From: Alistipes sp. ZOR0009
GTDB lineage: Bacteria; Bacteroidota; Bacteroidia; Bacteroidales; ZOR0009
Assembly: GCF_000798815.1 (NCBI RefSeq)
Contig: NZ_JTLD01000042.1
Span: 1 to 64,000, forward strand
DNA length: 64,000 nt
Direction of reading: 5' to 3'
The notes under the pieces were generated by a model. That model made no database searches. It saw only the letters and a program-made list of their open reading frames with translations, and was not told where the DNA came from. Both the position numbers and the translations under genes were made by a program. Shown in pieces: positions 23,487 through 33,051 of this stretch; the first letter of the stretch is position 1, and the number at the start of each line of letters is the position of its first letter.

Positions 23487-24917
23487 ATGAGCACCTTTAA
23501 AGAAGTCTGGAGTAACTGTTTGAAAATTATTAAGGACAATGTGCCTGCTGTAAGCTACCAAACGTGGTTTGAACCTATAGTTCCTGTAAGGCTAGAGGGG
23601 AATATTCTTACGATTCAGGTGCCCAGCCCGTTTTTCTATGAATATCTGGAAGAACGTTACATTGATATTTTAAGGAAAACATTAAGGAAAGAGCTTGGTC
23701 CTGATGCTAAACTGGAGTATAGCATTGTTATGGATAACAATAAGGTTTCTAATAACAAGCCCTATACCGTTAAGTATCCAGCTCAAAACAAGGCTGAGTT
23801 GAAGAACAAGCCTGTCCCATTTCCGATTCAGAAGGAAGGCGGCTCTATTAAAAATCCTTTTATAATACCAGGTCTTAAGAAGTTGGAGATAGATCCTCAG
23901 TTGAATCCTGACTATACATTTTTTAATTATGTGGAGGGGGATTGCAATAAACTATCTAGATCGGCCGGATACGCCGTTGCTCAAAATCCTGGGAAAACAG
24001 CTTTCAATCCATTATTTATATACGGATCGTCAGGTTTGGGCAAGACCCACCTTGCGCAGGCTATTGGTATTGAGGTAAAAGAGCGCTATCCTGATAAGCT
24101 TGTATTATATGTAAATGCAAATAAGTTTCAAAATCAGTATGTTGCTGCAGTTATCAAGAATGAGGTGAATGATTTTGTTCATTTTTATCAAATGATAGAT
24201 GTGCTAGTTATTGATGATGTTCAGGAATTTGCTGGTAAGGAGAAGACTCAAGATACATTCTTTCATATTTTCAACCATCTTCATCAAACAGGACGTCAGC
24301 TCATTTTAACGTCTGACAAGTCTCCTGCGGAGTTGAAAGGTCTTGAGCAACGTTTGTTGACCCGTTTTAAGTGGGGGTTGTCTGCTGATTTGCAGCAGCC
24401 TGATTTTGAAACTCGGGTGGCCATTCTTAAGCGAAAGATTTATAATGATGGAATTGTGATTCCTGACGATGTAATAGAGTATCTAGCCAAGTCAATTACT
24501 TCTAATATTAGAGAATTAGAGGGTGCTTTAATTTCGTTACTTGCTCAGGCTACTTTAATAAAGCGCGAGATTACCATGGATATCGCGGCTCAGATTGTGA
24601 AGCGCTTTGTAAAAGATCATACAAAAGAACTTTCGATTGATTACATATCAAAATCGGTATGTGATTATTTTAATATACCTAATAATCTTTTAAGTTCAAA
24701 AACTCGAAAGAGAGAGATTGTTCAAGCTCGTCAAATTGCTATGTATTTTTGTAAGAACTTGACCAACTCTTCATTAGCTACGATTGGATCTACAATAGGA
24801 GGGAAAGATCATTCGACCGTACTGCATGCCTATCGTACGATTTCCAACTTAATGGAAACGGATAAGCTTTTTAAAGGTCAGATGGAAGAGATCGAAAAGA
24901 AAATCAAATATGCATAA
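23487..24917 (+). CDS. dnaA: Chromosomal replication initiator DnaA
   Basis: At 476 residues this is normal length for DnaA, the ATP-dependent initiator that opens oriC. Domain I is at about 1-85 (FKEVWSNCLKIIKDN, YQTWFEPI). A short linker follows. The AAA+ domain (about 145-350) has Walker A GSSGLGKTH at about residue 180 and Walker B VLVIDDVQEF. The C-terminal DNA-binding domain carries the signature GGKDHSTVLHAYRTI. It is transcribed alone and ends at a strong terminator shared with convergent cysQ. Confidence 0.98.
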   Translation: MSTFKEVWSNCLKIIKDNVPAVSYQTWFEPIVPVRLEGNILTIQVPSPFFYEYLEERYIDILRKTLRKELGPDAKLEYSIVMDNNKVSNNKPYTVKYPAQNKAELKNKPVPFPIQKEGGSIKNPFIIPGLKKLEIDPQLNPDYTFFNYVEGDCNKLSRSAGYAVAQNPGKTAFNPLFIYGSSGLGKTHLAQAIGIEVKERYPDKLVLYVNANKFQNQYVAAVIKNEVNDFVHFYQMIDVLVIDDVQEFAGKEKTQDTFFHIFNHLHQTGRQLILTSDKSPAELKGLEQRLLTRFKWGLSADLQQPDFETRVAILKRKIYNDGIVIPDDVIEYLAKSITSNIRELEGALISLLAQATLIKREITMDIAAQIVKRFVKDHTKELSIDYISKSVCDYFNIPNNLLSSKTRKREIVQARQIAMYFCKNLTNSSLATIGSTIGGKDHSTVLHAYRTISNLMETDKLFKGQMEEIEKKIKYA

Positions 24918-24920
24918 AAT

Positions 24921-24953
24921 AAAAGGAGAGGCATGAAAAATGCCTCTCCTTTT
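24921..24953. terminator. Bidirectional terminator between dnaA and cysQ
   Basis: AAAAGGAGAGGCA pairs perfectly with TGCCTCTCCTTTT around a seven-base loop. A and T runs on both sides allow use from either strand. It touches the cysQ stop codon. Confidence 0.92.
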
Positions 24954-25770
24954 ATTTTGTACAGATAAACCAAGGATTTTGTAACTCCTCCTTATTATAC
25001 CTTAATCGTTCGCCAGTTTTAGAGTTTATAACTCTCATTCCTGCTCCTTCGTTTATTGCTTGTCCAGCGGCTGTATCCCATTCGAAAGTTTGGGCTATTC
25101 GGGGATATAAATCGGCAAATCCTTCCGCGACTAAGCACATTTTTATGGAACTTCCCTGTTCGAGCACTTCTAGGTCTGGGTGGTCTTTGCTTATTTCTTT
25201 GATGTAACTTTCTGTTTCTGGAGTATAGTGAGATCTGCTAGCCGTGATGACAAATTTTGCTTTATTTTTTATAGTTGGTAATCTTTCAGATGTTGCGATC
25301 AACTCGTCTATGGATGTAATTAGCGATGTTGGCTTAATGTTTGTCTTTTTAAAAGAGCCATTCTTGAAATGACCAAAATAAAGCGTTTCAAATATGGGGG
25401 AGTAGATTACTCCAATTGTGGGATAGTTGTTTTCAACTAACGCTATGTTTACCGTAAACTCTCCGTTTCTTTTGATAAATTCTTTGGTTCCATCCAAGGG
25501 ATCAACTAACCAGAATAAATCCCAATTTTTACGCTCTTCATAAAGGAGATTTCGGCCTTCTTCACTCATTAAGGGAATGTGTGTTTTGCCTAGCATTCTT
25601 TTTATGGTTTCATGAGATTGCCGATCTGCTAATGTTAGTGGTGTATTATCTGACTTTAAGTTTACTTGGAAATCATCCGAATTATACACATCTAAAATAG
25701 AGCGGCCTGCATGAAGAGCGGCTTCGATGGCTGCCGTGAGAAGTTTTTTTATATCATTATCTTGAAGCAT
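24952..25770 (-). CDS. cysQ: 3'(2'),5'-bisphosphate nucleotidase CysQ
   Basis: This 272-residue member of the inositol monophosphatase superfamily converts 3'-phosphoadenosine 5'-phosphate to AMP, recycling a product of sulfate assimilation. Metal-binding motifs are visible: a glutamate in LMSEEGRN, DPLDGTKEF (residues about 85-93) and WDTAAGQAI near the C-terminus. The start could also be the ATG at 25779, three codons earlier; the shorter form is closer to homologues. It is convergent with dnaA and probably monocistronic. Confidence 0.92.
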   Translation of the reverse strand: MLQDNDIKKLLTAAIEAALHAGRSILDVYNSDDFQVNLKSDNTPLTLADRQSHETIKRMLGKTHIPLMSEEGRNLLYEERKNWDLFWLVDPLDGTKEFIKRNGEFTVNIALVENNYPTIGVIYSPIFETLYFGHFKNGSFKKTNIKPTSLITSIDELIATSERLPTIKNKAKFVITASRSHYTPETESYIKEISKDHPDLEVLEQGSSIKMCLVAEGFADLYPRIAQTFEWDTAAGQAINEGAGMRVINSKTGERLRYNKEELQNPWFICTK

Positions 25771-25993
25771 AAAGTACATTGTTTGGCTAGGATCAATTGC
25801 ATCTACTTGACTTCTGCTTAACGCCGAAGCAAGCGCGAAGTTACTATTAAAAAGAATAATGGGTTACTACTTCTCTATTTTAAAAGTATTAAATAAAATG
25901 CGGTAAATCGAATAGGAAATTGATAAAAATGATATTTAACATACTTTGGGGACGAAAAAGTTTTTATGTTTACAAAAATTAAAAAACTGGATA

Positions 25994-27448
25994 ATGTCAA
26001 ACTTAGAAAATTTGCAACCAAGACTTCTGTGGAAATATTTCGAGGAAATTTGCCAAATTCCTCGACCATCGAAGAAAGAAGAAAAAATAATTGCTTACCT
26101 ATTAAAATTCGCAGAAGAGCAGGGGTTAGAAGCGACTCGAGATGAGATAGGTAATGTGGCGATATTTAAAAAGGCAACAAAGGGAAAAGAGTCTGTTAAG
26201 CCTGTAGTGCTACAAAGCCATATTGACATGGTTTGCGAAAAGCATAGCGATGTTCAGCATGACTTCGAAAAGGATCCAATTATTCCACGTATAGAGGGTG
26301 ATTGGGTTAAGGCTAATGGAACTACACTTGGTGCTGATGATGGTATTGGAATTGCGTCTCAGTTGGCTATACTGGCAAGCAACGATCTTGAGCACGGACC
26401 TGTCGAATGTATTTTCACAGTTGATGAAGAAACCGGTCTTACAGGTGCTTTTGAGATGAAACCAGGCTTTTTTACTGGAAAAACGCTGCTAAATCTAGAC
26501 TCCGAAGATGAAGGGGAGCTATTCATCGGTTGTGCAGGAGGTGTAGATACCCTAGCAACATTTACATATGATAGTAGGCCTGTTCCTAGCGGATACGTTG
26601 CCTTTAAGATGGATGTAAAGGGACTAAAAGGGGGGCATTCTGGTGATGATATCCATAAAGGACATGGAAATTCAATTAAAATATTGAATCGTTTCCTTTG
26701 GAAGTCAACAATGAAGTACGACATCTGCCTTTCAGAGTTTAACGGTGGGAACTTGAGAAATGCAATCCCTAGAGAGGCTGCTGCTTTATTTACTATTGAT
26801 GCTTCCTATGTTGAGAATCTTAAGGAAGATTTTGCTGCATTTTTAGCAGAGGTTAAGGAGGAGCTTGCGTTAACAGATGCTGGAGTTGCAATGTCATTAG
26901 CAGAAGCGTCAATTCCTGCTGAGGCTATTTGTGAAAGCGTTCAGTTTGATCTTTTGAACTCTCTTTATTCGTGCCCGAATGGGGTTATTGCGATGAGTTT
27001 TGAAATGCCAGGGTTGGTTGAAACATCGACTAATCTTGCATCTGTAAAGATGATTAAGGATAATCAAATATTGGTAACAACAAGCCAGCGTAGCTCTGTC
27101 AACTCGGCAAAAGTGGACGTGTCTCAAATGGTTGAAAGCGTGTTTAGGTTGGCTAATGCAAATGTTATTCACTCAGATGGATATCCTGGATGGAAGCCTA
27201 ATACCAACTCTGAAATTTTAAGGGTTACTGAGCGTGCTTATAAAAAGTTGTTTGGACAAACACCTGTGGTAAGAGCTATTCATGCTGGATTAGAGTGTGG
27301 GCTATTTTTAGAGAAGTACCCAGATCTAGATATGATTTCTTTTGGGCCAACAATTCGAGGTGCTCATTCGCCAGAGGAAAAGTTGGATATCCCAACAACC
27401 ATTAAGTATTGGGATTTACTGTTAGAAGTTCTTCGCGAGGTAAAATAA
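25994..27448 (+). CDS. pepD: Aminoacyl-histidine dipeptidase PepD (M20 family)
   Basis: This 484-residue protein is a cytosolic zinc dipeptidase (carnosinase-like, broad Xaa-His specificity). It carries M20 metal-site motifs: SHIDMVCEK, GADDGIGIA, DEETGLTGAF with the catalytic glutamate, LDSEDEGELFIGCAGG, and the lid-domain GGHSGDDIH. The start at 25994 gives the expected N-terminus (LENLQPRLLWKYFEEICQIPR); earlier residues are not family-like. It ends at a terminator shared with the convergent rubredoxin gene. Confidence 0.94.
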   Translation: MSNLENLQPRLLWKYFEEICQIPRPSKKEEKIIAYLLKFAEEQGLEATRDEIGNVAIFKKATKGKESVKPVVLQSHIDMVCEKHSDVQHDFEKDPIIPRIEGDWVKANGTTLGADDGIGIASQLAILASNDLEHGPVECIFTVDEETGLTGAFEMKPGFFTGKTLLNLDSEDEGELFIGCAGGVDTLATFTYDSRPVPSGYVAFKMDVKGLKGGHSGDDIHKGHGNSIKILNRFLWKSTMKYDICLSEFNGGNLRNAIPREAAALFTIDASYVENLKEDFAAFLAEVKEELALTDAGVAMSLAEASIPAEAICESVQFDLLNSLYSCPNGVIAMSFEMPGLVETSTNLASVKMIKDNQILVTTSQRSSVNSAKVDVSQMVESVFRLANANVIHSDGYPGWKPNTNSEILRVTERAYKKLFGQTPVVRAIHAGLECGLFLEKYPDLDMISFGPTIRGAHSPEEKLDIPTTIKYWDLLLEVLREVK

Positions 27449-27450
27449 AG

Positions 27451-27475
27451 AAAAGGGCTGTAAAGCCCTTTTTTA
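27451..27475. terminator. Terminator between pepD and rubredoxin
   Basis: AAAGGGCT at 27452-27459 pairs with AGCCCTTT at 27464-27471 around a four-base loop, then T-rich sequence. It lies between two convergent genes and may serve both. Confidence 0.85.
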
Positions 27476-27640
27476 TTACCAGTCAATTTCTATAAAATCT
27501 TCTTTCGTAACGCCACAGATGGGACAGACCCAGTCTTCCGAAATTTCTTCGAATGGTGTACCTGCTGGGATTCCATCAATAGGAGCGCCAAGTTCTGGGT
27601 CGTAAATAAATCCACAAATTTTACAGCGATATTTTTTCAT
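27476..27640 (-). CDS. Rubredoxin
   Basis: This is a 54-residue protein. Translation from the ATG at 27640 begins MKKYRCKICGFIYDPELGAP and carries both rubredoxin knuckles, C-x2-C-G (residues 6-10) and C-x2-C-G (residues 39-43). The intervening GTPFEEISEDWVCP is typical of the family. These bind one Fe as Fe(Cys)4. Rubredoxin passes single electrons, often to rubrerythrin or flavodiiron proteins in oxygen and peroxide defence of anaerobes; no such partner is adjacent. Length and motifs are fully standard. Confidence 0.95.
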   Translation of the reverse strand: MKKYRCKICGFIYDPELGAPIDGIPAGTPFEEISEDWVCPICGVTKEDFIEIDW

Positions 27641-27754
27641 TTCGTCGATTTGTTGTTGTTGATTGAAGAAGTCTCTTCTTTATGAATCAACGTTAAATGT
27701 ATTTGATTTGCAATATATCAAAAAATATGACTGAAAAACTGAGACCTGATTGAT

Positions 27755-27762
27755 TATATTTG
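27755..27762 (+). promoter_or_regulatory. -7 promoter element of the DUF4293 gene
   Basis: TATATTTG matches TAnnTTTG. It predicts a leader of about 20 bases before the ATG at 27789. No clear -33 is seen. Confidence 0.4.
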
Positions 27763-27788
27763 CTGTAATTCATAAAAACACACCAATT

Positions 27789-28265
27789 ATGTTACAACGA
27801 ATTCAAACGCTTTACTTATTAATAGCCGAAGTGCTCACTATTGTTCTTTTTTTTACAAATATAAGTACGTTTCTAACTCAAGAGGGGCAGGAGCTGATCT
27901 TGAAATACAATGGTTTATTTCAGGTTGTTGATGGGAAGATGAGTCGTATAGTTAGTACTTGGCCTATGGCGGCACTACTTATTGCTGCAACAGTGATTGG
28001 CTTTTTTGTAATTTTTCTTTACCGTCATCGCATACTTCAAATTCGGTTATGCTTTTTTCAGATGGTCATGAACTTTGGGTTGCTAGTTCTATTTGGCTAC
28101 TATATTTACTCTGTATCAGTTGTTGGAAGCAGCAATTTTAAGTTTTCGGTTGTAGACATTTTACCACTATTGTCAATAGTTCTTTACTATTTGGCCTATA
28201 GAGGTGTTGCAAAAGACCTCGCCTTGGTTATGGCTGATAGTTTTAGGACTCGACGAAAAAGGTAA
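27789..28265 (+). CDS. DUF4293 family four-helix membrane protein
   Basis: This 158-residue protein starts MLQRIQTLYLL, the conserved beginning of the Bacteroidota DUF4293 family; the longer TTG frame is rejected for this reason. Four hydrophobic segments are seen (about 6-26, 56-77, 85-107, 117-135), and the tail is basic. Its function is unknown. It is monocistronic, bounded by a -7 box and a strong terminator. Confidence 0.85.
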   Translation: MLQRIQTLYLLIAEVLTIVLFFTNISTFLTQEGQELILKYNGLFQVVDGKMSRIVSTWPMAALLIAATVIGFFVIFLYRHRILQIRLCFFQMVMNFGLLVLFGYYIYSVSVVGSSNFKFSVVDILPLLSIVLYYLAYRGVAKDLALVMADSFRTRRKR

Positions 28266-28285
28266 CAGGTATGATATGTTTACAG

Positions 28286-28310
28286 GAAAAGGGGCACTAG
28301 GCCCCTTTTC
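28286..28310. terminator. Bidirectional terminator between the DUF4293 gene and pyrI
   Basis: GAAAAGGGGC pairs perfectly with GCCCCTTTTC around ACTAG. It lies between convergent genes. Confidence 0.9.
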
Positions 28311-28315
28311 TTATT

Positions 28316-28777
28316 TTATGCAATAACAACGATTTGCTCTTTTTCCGTTAGCTTTTCGCAGTAGTGGCAGCGTAAGGATAGGTTCTTTTTGTCTTCGACA
28401 ATGAATTTGGTTTTTACATTCTCTACATTTGTGACGCACTTTGGGTTGGCGCATTTACAAATTCCAATTAGGTTGTCTGGAATGTACACTTCACGTTTTT
28501 CAATAACTTCATAATTCTTTATGATGTTGAGCTTTGCGTGAGGTGCTATAAGTGCAATTTTATTGGTTTCTTCTTCCTCGAAAAATTTGTCAGAAATTTT
28601 GACAATCGCTTTAAATCCAAGTCTTTTGCTTTCGAGGTTGGTACCAAAGGTTATTTGGTTGGTACAGGTGTCTAGGTGAAGAATTTTAATAACCTTGAAT
28701 AGATTTTCAGCAGGAATATGGTCGATAACGGTACCATCCTTGATGGCGCTTACCATTAGCTGTTTTTCAGTGCTCAT
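28316..28777 (-). CDS. pyrI: Aspartate carbamoyltransferase regulatory subunit
   Basis: This 153-residue subunit binds nucleotide effectors and tethers PyrB trimers. The allosteric domain (about 1-100) begins KDGTVIDHIPAENLFKVIKIL. The zinc domain has four cysteines: C-x4-C in CANPKC and C-x2-C in CHYC. It starts six bases after pyrB, the usual pyrBI order. CTP inhibition is expected by family. Confidence 0.97.
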   Translation of the reverse strand: MSTEKQLMVSAIKDGTVIDHIPAENLFKVIKILHLDTCTNQITFGTNLESKRLGFKAIVKISDKFFEEEETNKIALIAPHAKLNIIKNYEVIEKREVYIPDNLIGICKCANPKCVTNVENVKTKFIVEDKKNLSLRCHYCEKLTEKEQIVVIA

Positions 28778-28783
28778 ATTTTT

Positions 28784-29695
28784 CTATTTATCTAGTCCAA
28801 GAATTGAACATATTATTGCCATACGGGCGTAAACGCCATTCAGTGCTTGTGTAAAGTAGTATGCGTGCTTATTGTCATCAACATCTTCGCTGATTTCGTT
28901 TACACGAGGTAGTGGGTGAAGTATGCGCATGTTTGGCTTGCAGTTATCAAACATTTCATTGCGCAGCACATATACATTTTTTACTTTTTCGTACTCCATT
29001 AAGTCCGAGAATCGTTCGCGTTGTACGCGCGTCATGTAAACGATGTCGGCATCTTTTAAGCCGTTGGATAATTCGGTCTCTTCTGTATAATCTAACCCTT
29101 TTTGTTGAAGAAATAGCTTATACTCGGTTGGCATTCTAAGTTCAGGAGGTGAAACAAAGGTGAACTTAGTGTTAAAATGGGACATTGCCTGGAGTAGGGA
29201 GTGTACCGTTCTTCCGTATTTCAGATCTCCAATCATTACAATGTGGAGGTTATCCAAGGTTCCCTGAGTTTTACGAATCGAATAAAGATCAAGCATGGTT
29301 TGAGTAGGATGCTGGTTGGCACCATCTCCGGCATTTACGACAGGAACCTTAGATACTTCGCTTGCAAAGCGAGCGCTACCTTCAATTGGATGCCTCATCA
29401 CAATCAGGTCGCTGTAATTTGCAATGGTAAGTATGGTATCCTTTAGGCTTTCACCTTTCGAAACAGAGGTGTTTGATGCCTCCGAAAAACCAATAACTCT
29501 GCCACCTAGGCGGTTAATTGCACTTTCGAAGCTTAATCGAGTACGTGTGGACGGTTCGAAAAATAGTGAGGCAATAACCTTTCCTTCAAGCAAACGTTGC
29601 GAAGGGTTTTCTTCAAATTTTTCTGCAAGGTCGAGTATCCGAAGAATTTCTTCCTTGCTGAAATCATTAATGGATACTAAGCTTTTGTTTTTCAT
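28784..29695 (-). CDS. pyrB: Aspartate carbamoyltransferase catalytic subunit
   Basis: At 303 residues, this catalyses carbamoyl phosphate plus aspartate to carbamoyl aspartate, the first committed step of pyrimidine synthesis. The carbamoyl-phosphate loop [13 protein letters not shown] is at about residues 45-57. HPLPRVNEI and the AspB-type MTRVQRERF are also present. It is paired with pyrI and lies 27 bases after the YigZ gene, so a four-gene leftward transcript from the transporter to pyrI is possible. Confidence 0.97.
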   Translation of the reverse strand: MKNKSLVSINDFSKEEILRILDLAEKFEENPSQRLLEGKVIASLFFEPSTRTRLSFESAINRLGGRVIGFSEASNTSVSKGESLKDTILTIANYSDLIVMRHPIEGSARFASEVSKVPVVNAGDGANQHPTQTMLDLYSIRKTQGTLDNLHIVMIGDLKYGRTVHSLLQAMSHFNTKFTFVSPPELRMPTEYKLFLQQKGLDYTEETELSNGLKDADIVYMTRVQRERFSDLMEYEKVKNVYVLRNEMFDNCKPNMRILHPLPRVNEISEDVDDNKHAYYFTQALNGVYARMAIICSILGLDK

Positions 29696-29722
29696 TGTAA
29701 TGCTGTTGTGTTGCTTAATAAG

Positions 29723-30331
29723 TTATATCGTTCCAAGATTTTCTAAATGGAGGCCTTCAACGTTGGTGAGTTTTGCTTCTAAAACGTCTGCACGGCTTTG
29801 TCGGATGCTAAGCTTAATCGTACAGCTATTGTCAAACTCTTGATGTTCGATGGTCGGCTGCTCGTCTTTGATCGTTTTCATTACATCATTGAGCATGTGG
29901 TATCCAAAATGGATTTGGTAGCACACATCTACGGTTTTTTCGAGGATGTCTGCATTTTGGAGCACATCTTGGGTTGCCGATTGGTAAGCATTTATTAATC
30001 CGGAAACTCCGAGTTTTGTACCACCAAAGTAGCGGATTACTACAACCAGTACGTTCGTTATATTGAACGATAGTAGCTGTCCATATATTGGTCTTCCTGC
30101 TGTACTAGACGGTTCTCCGTCATCGTTCGTTCGAAAGGATTCGCCTTTAGGGCCTAGCCTATAGGCGTAGCAGTGATGCCTTGCATCGTAGAATTCCTTT
30201 TTTAGGCCCTGTACAATTTCTTTTGCCTCATCTTCACTTTTTATAGGGTAAGCGTAAGCAATAAACTTGCTGCCTTTTTCCTTGTAAAGTCCTTCAGCCT
30301 TTTGTTGTATGGTTTTATAGGTATCTTCCAT
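29723..30331 (-). CDS. YigZ/IMPACT family protein
   Basis: This 202-residue protein has an Impact_N domain (about 15-120: KGSKFIAYAYPI, DARHHCYAYRLG, DDGEPSSTAGRPIYGQL) and a C-terminal ferredoxin-like DUF1949 domain. The family binds ribosomes or nucleic acid and influences translation or stress response, but its molecular function is not settled. Its ATG overlaps the stop of the upstream transporter gene (TAATG), showing translational coupling. Confidence 0.9.
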   Translation of the reverse strand: MEDTYKTIQQKAEGLYKEKGSKFIAYAYPIKSEDEAKEIVQGLKKEFYDARHHCYAYRLGPKGESFRTNDDGEPSSTAGRPIYGQLLSFNITNVLVVVIRYFGGTKLGVSGLINAYQSATQDVLQNADILEKTVDVCYQIHFGYHMLNDVMKTIKDEQPTIEHQEFDNSCTIKLSIRQSRADVLEAKLTNVEGLHLENLGTI

Positions 30332-31185
30332 TAGATAGTTGATAGATATATTAGGCTGATAATTGCCGTTACCACTCCAACCGTGTTCGTTGCCGATAAT
30401 CTTTCTTTGAAAAATATGATTCCGATTAGAACAGATAGGATGACTATTCCAATATTGTTGATTCCGAAAATCACGGAGCTAGAGATGTTTGAATTTAGGG
30501 CAAAAAGAAAAAATAGGAGCGAGCAGTAGTTCGCAATGCCGAGTGCTGCACCAAATATCCAATTTTCTCTTTCTTTTAGATTGCCAATTCGTTTAGAAAA
30601 AAGTAGCGTTGCAACCCCAATTGCTGCTGAAATTCCAAAAACGATCACTGTAAAAGAGGCATTGTGCCCTGATGGAATAACGAGCAGCTGCGATAGCTTA
30701 ACGGAAGAGTCGGTAACACCCATTGCAAGAAAAAGGATGATAGGAGCAAGGAATGCTGAGATTCCGTTGGTCGATTTATCCTTTTTGTAGGTGGTGAGTG
30801 CTAGCGCAGCAATTGCTAAAATGACGCCAACTGCTTTTTTGGGGGTAAAGGTGTCGTGGCTATCGAAAATAAAGGAGATTGTAATCGGAATTGCAAGAGA
30901 CATTTTGCTGGCAATGGAGGTGACTCCCATCCCCGATTTTAATGTGCTTAATGCTATAAGACGAAAAGTGAGGATAAATAAAATGCCGACGATAACGGCG
31001 GCAGTAACAAAACTAAAAGTCAAAAAAAAACCTCCCGAATAATTTGCAAATGCAAATCCTAGGAGGCAAGCAACAATGTAATTGACAACAATGCAACTAA
31101 AAATATCAATCTTCCGTCGCGTAATTAACTTAAAAATTAGCGTGATAAATGTTGATGATAGTATGCTTAGTAGCAAGAATCGCAT
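30331..31185 (-). CDS. EamA/DMT superfamily transporter
   Basis: This 284-residue protein has about ten hydrophobic helices arranged as two repeats of five, as in drug/metabolite transporters. Marker segments are the first helix LLLSILSSTFITLIFKLI and VIFGINNIGIVILSVLIGIIFF near the end. The substrate cannot be told. It is coupled to the YigZ gene. Upstream, TATCTTTG read leftward (31210-31203) fits a -7 box. Confidence 0.85.
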   Translation of the reverse strand: MRFLLLSILSSTFITLIFKLITRRKIDIFSCIVVNYIVACLLGFAFANYSGGFFLTFSFVTAAVIVGILFILTFRLIALSTLKSGMGVTSIASKMSLAIPITISFIFDSHDTFTPKKAVGVILAIAALALTTYKKDKSTNGISAFLAPIILFLAMGVTDSSVKLSQLLVIPSGHNASFTVIVFGISAAIGVATLLFSKRIGNLKERENWIFGAALGIANYCSLLFFLFALNSNISSSVIFGINNIGIVILSVLIGIIFFKERLSATNTVGVVTAIISLIYLSTI

Positions 31186-31202
31186 TTGTCATTTGGTTTT
31201 GG

Positions 31203-31210
31203 CAAAGATA
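31203..31210 (-). promoter_or_regulatory. -7 element upstream of the DMT transporter
   Basis: Read leftward the bases are TATCTTTG, an exact TAnnTTTG match about 18 bases before the ATG. This implies a very short leader. The -33 element is not clear. Confidence 0.35.
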
Positions 31211-31310
31211 GGCAAATCGAGCATTGTTGGGTACTATTTTTGAAAAAAAAGTTACTAACAATTTTGATTTTTTAGATTAGTTTGGTGTTAAGTGGTTGAT
31301 TAATAAATAA

Positions 31311-31344
31311 AAAAGGCGACCAACTTGTTGTGTGGTCGCCTTTT
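31311..31344 (-). terminator. Terminator of the TlpA-like gene
   Basis: AAAAGGCGACCA pairs with TGGTCGCCTTTT over 12 bases. Read leftward it is followed by a T run. It lies directly past the stop codon at 31350. Confidence 0.88.
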
Positions 31345-31349
31345 GGGTA

Positions 31350-32789
31350 TTACTTCGAGAGAAGATCGTTTACTATTTGTTCCAACGTTTCTACGCTTAT
31401 TTTTTTTGCTATAATCTTTTTGTCTTTATCTAGCAAAAAGACTGTAGGGGTAGAGGTAATGTCGTAAAGAGCTCTAAAGTTTGAGTTGTAATTGGCATCC
31501 CACACATTAATCCAGTCATATCCTTTTTCTGCTAAACTTTTTTGCCATTCCTCTTTTTTATATTGGGTATATATGGCGTACACCTGAATGCCTTTATCTC
31601 TCACTTTATTGTAAAAATTGTAAAGTATGGGGGTTTCCTTTTGGCAGTGGCTGCAGTCTGGCTCCCAGAAATAAACTATGGTATACTTTGCCTTTATTTG
31701 GTTTAGAGCAATGTACTCGCCATTATCGCTTTCTAATACAAGGTTTGGCGCAATTTTTCCAACAAGATTGGGGCGTAGCCGGTTTACGCGTTCTTTTAGT
31801 TTTGTCATTAGCTCTTCGTTCGCCCACGGTGCTTTTTTGTTGATGTAGTAATTTTCGGCAATATGAACAAAAACCGCATCGTGGCTCATTATATTAGACT
31901 GGTTGAAATGGTTTAAGAGGTAGCTAACTACATACTGATAGGTGTTTTTGTTCCCCTCCGTTTTTGCTATAAATCGATCAACTTCCATATTTAAAGAATC
32001 AGGTGTTTGTATCAGGATATTGGTGAAGAATCCTTTTAGGCGAGATTCAAAAATAGGGGTTCGTAAAATACCTTCGTCCGAAAGGTTGATGTTGTCCCAA
32101 TAATGATTTTTTTGGTAGGTGTAGCCCATAACCCAACGGATGGAATCAGGATTGGCAGCTCCTGCTGGAATGTTAAATTCGGGGATTGATGGAGTTTCTA
32201 CTAGTGCAATTAGGGTAGATAGTAAGTTCCCGTTTTCTTTTTCTCTCGTTGTTTTCCAAACATCTTTGACTTCTTGATCAACCGTTTTTAACTTCTCCTG
32301 AAGTTGTTTTTGAAGTTCTTTGTTGGTGCTATCAGCCTTCATTTGCTTTTGTATTGCCGTTACCTGCTCTTGCTTCGTTTTCATAAAATGCTGGTAGGCA
32401 ATAAAATTTGAGTTGATGGGGCTGTTTTTAAACTTGAGATTTTCCCATAGATTGTTTTTGGACGTTTCGATGGAGAATATTTGATCTTTATCAATCAAAA
32501 AATCGAAGTTTGTTTTATCGGGAAGTATGGCGATGTAGATACCTTTAGCAAGTAGCGAGTCTCCCTGTATCAGGGCAACCCCGCTACTGTTTACCTTCAC
32601 GGTATCCAAAACATACTTGCTTGCTCCAAAGTGGTATCCAAGCATTAAAGTAGTGTCCTTTAATCCGTTTATTTTTATTTCGATAAGATGTTTACCCTTG
32701 TTTGCCTTTGGGGTAGTTCCTTTTTGAGCAAGTGCATTTAGTCCAATTGCGACCAAGCAAATAAGCACCGTTAATGCGTTTTTTCTCAT
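31350..32789 (-). CDS. TlpA-like thioredoxin with DUF4369/DUF5106-type N-region
   Basis: This 479-residue exported protein has a signal peptide ending near NALAQ. Residues about 33-130 resemble DUF4369 (IEIKINGLKDTTLMLGYHFG). A central alpha-helical part (about 140-330) resembles DUF5106. The C-terminal thioredoxin fold (about 345-475) has the redox pair in WEPDCSHCQKETP. Such Bacteroidota proteins act in the periplasm as thiol oxidoreductases. Whether this one reduces or oxidises is not shown, and no partner such as DsbD is adjacent. It is monocistronic. Confidence 0.87.
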   Translation of the reverse strand: MRKNALTVLICLVAIGLNALAQKGTTPKANKGKHLIEIKINGLKDTTLMLGYHFGASKYVLDTVKVNSSGVALIQGDSLLAKGIYIAILPDKTNFDFLIDKDQIFSIETSKNNLWENLKFKNSPINSNFIAYQHFMKTKQEQVTAIQKQMKADSTNKELQKQLQEKLKTVDQEVKDVWKTTREKENGNLLSTLIALVETPSIPEFNIPAGAANPDSIRWVMGYTYQKNHYWDNINLSDEGILRTPIFESRLKGFFTNILIQTPDSLNMEVDRFIAKTEGNKNTYQYVVSYLLNHFNQSNIMSHDAVFVHIAENYYINKKAPWANEELMTKLKERVNRLRPNLVGKIAPNLVLESDNGEYIALNQIKAKYTIVYFWEPDCSHCQKETPILYNFYNKVRDKGIQVYAIYTQYKKEEWQKSLAEKGYDWINVWDANYNSNFRALYDITSTPTVFLLDKDKKIIAKKISVETLEQIVNDLLSK

Positions 32790-33051
32790 AGCTTTTTACA
32801 GTAATGTCTATAGACAAAATTAAATTTTTATCTGTTTATTTGGAGGCTATTATTGTAAACAATTCGATTAAAGAAACGTTAATAGAGGAGATGATCTAAT
32901 GTTGGTGTTGGGATACAGCAAAACGTTAATCTTTCAGACAAGGTAATGTGTATTTTTTATAAACGGCAGTAAGGAAATATAACTATGAAGGGAAAGTCGG
33001 ATGCAACATCTGCCTCTTGCGGTTGTTTAAAAGTTGGTTTTTGGGAGCACT

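Noticed and set aside
32874-32930. Two AAACGTTAAT copies upstream of the DUF255 gene
   Set aside because: The short direct repeats lie 47 bases apart with no symmetry or promoter relation; chance is likely in AT-rich sequence.
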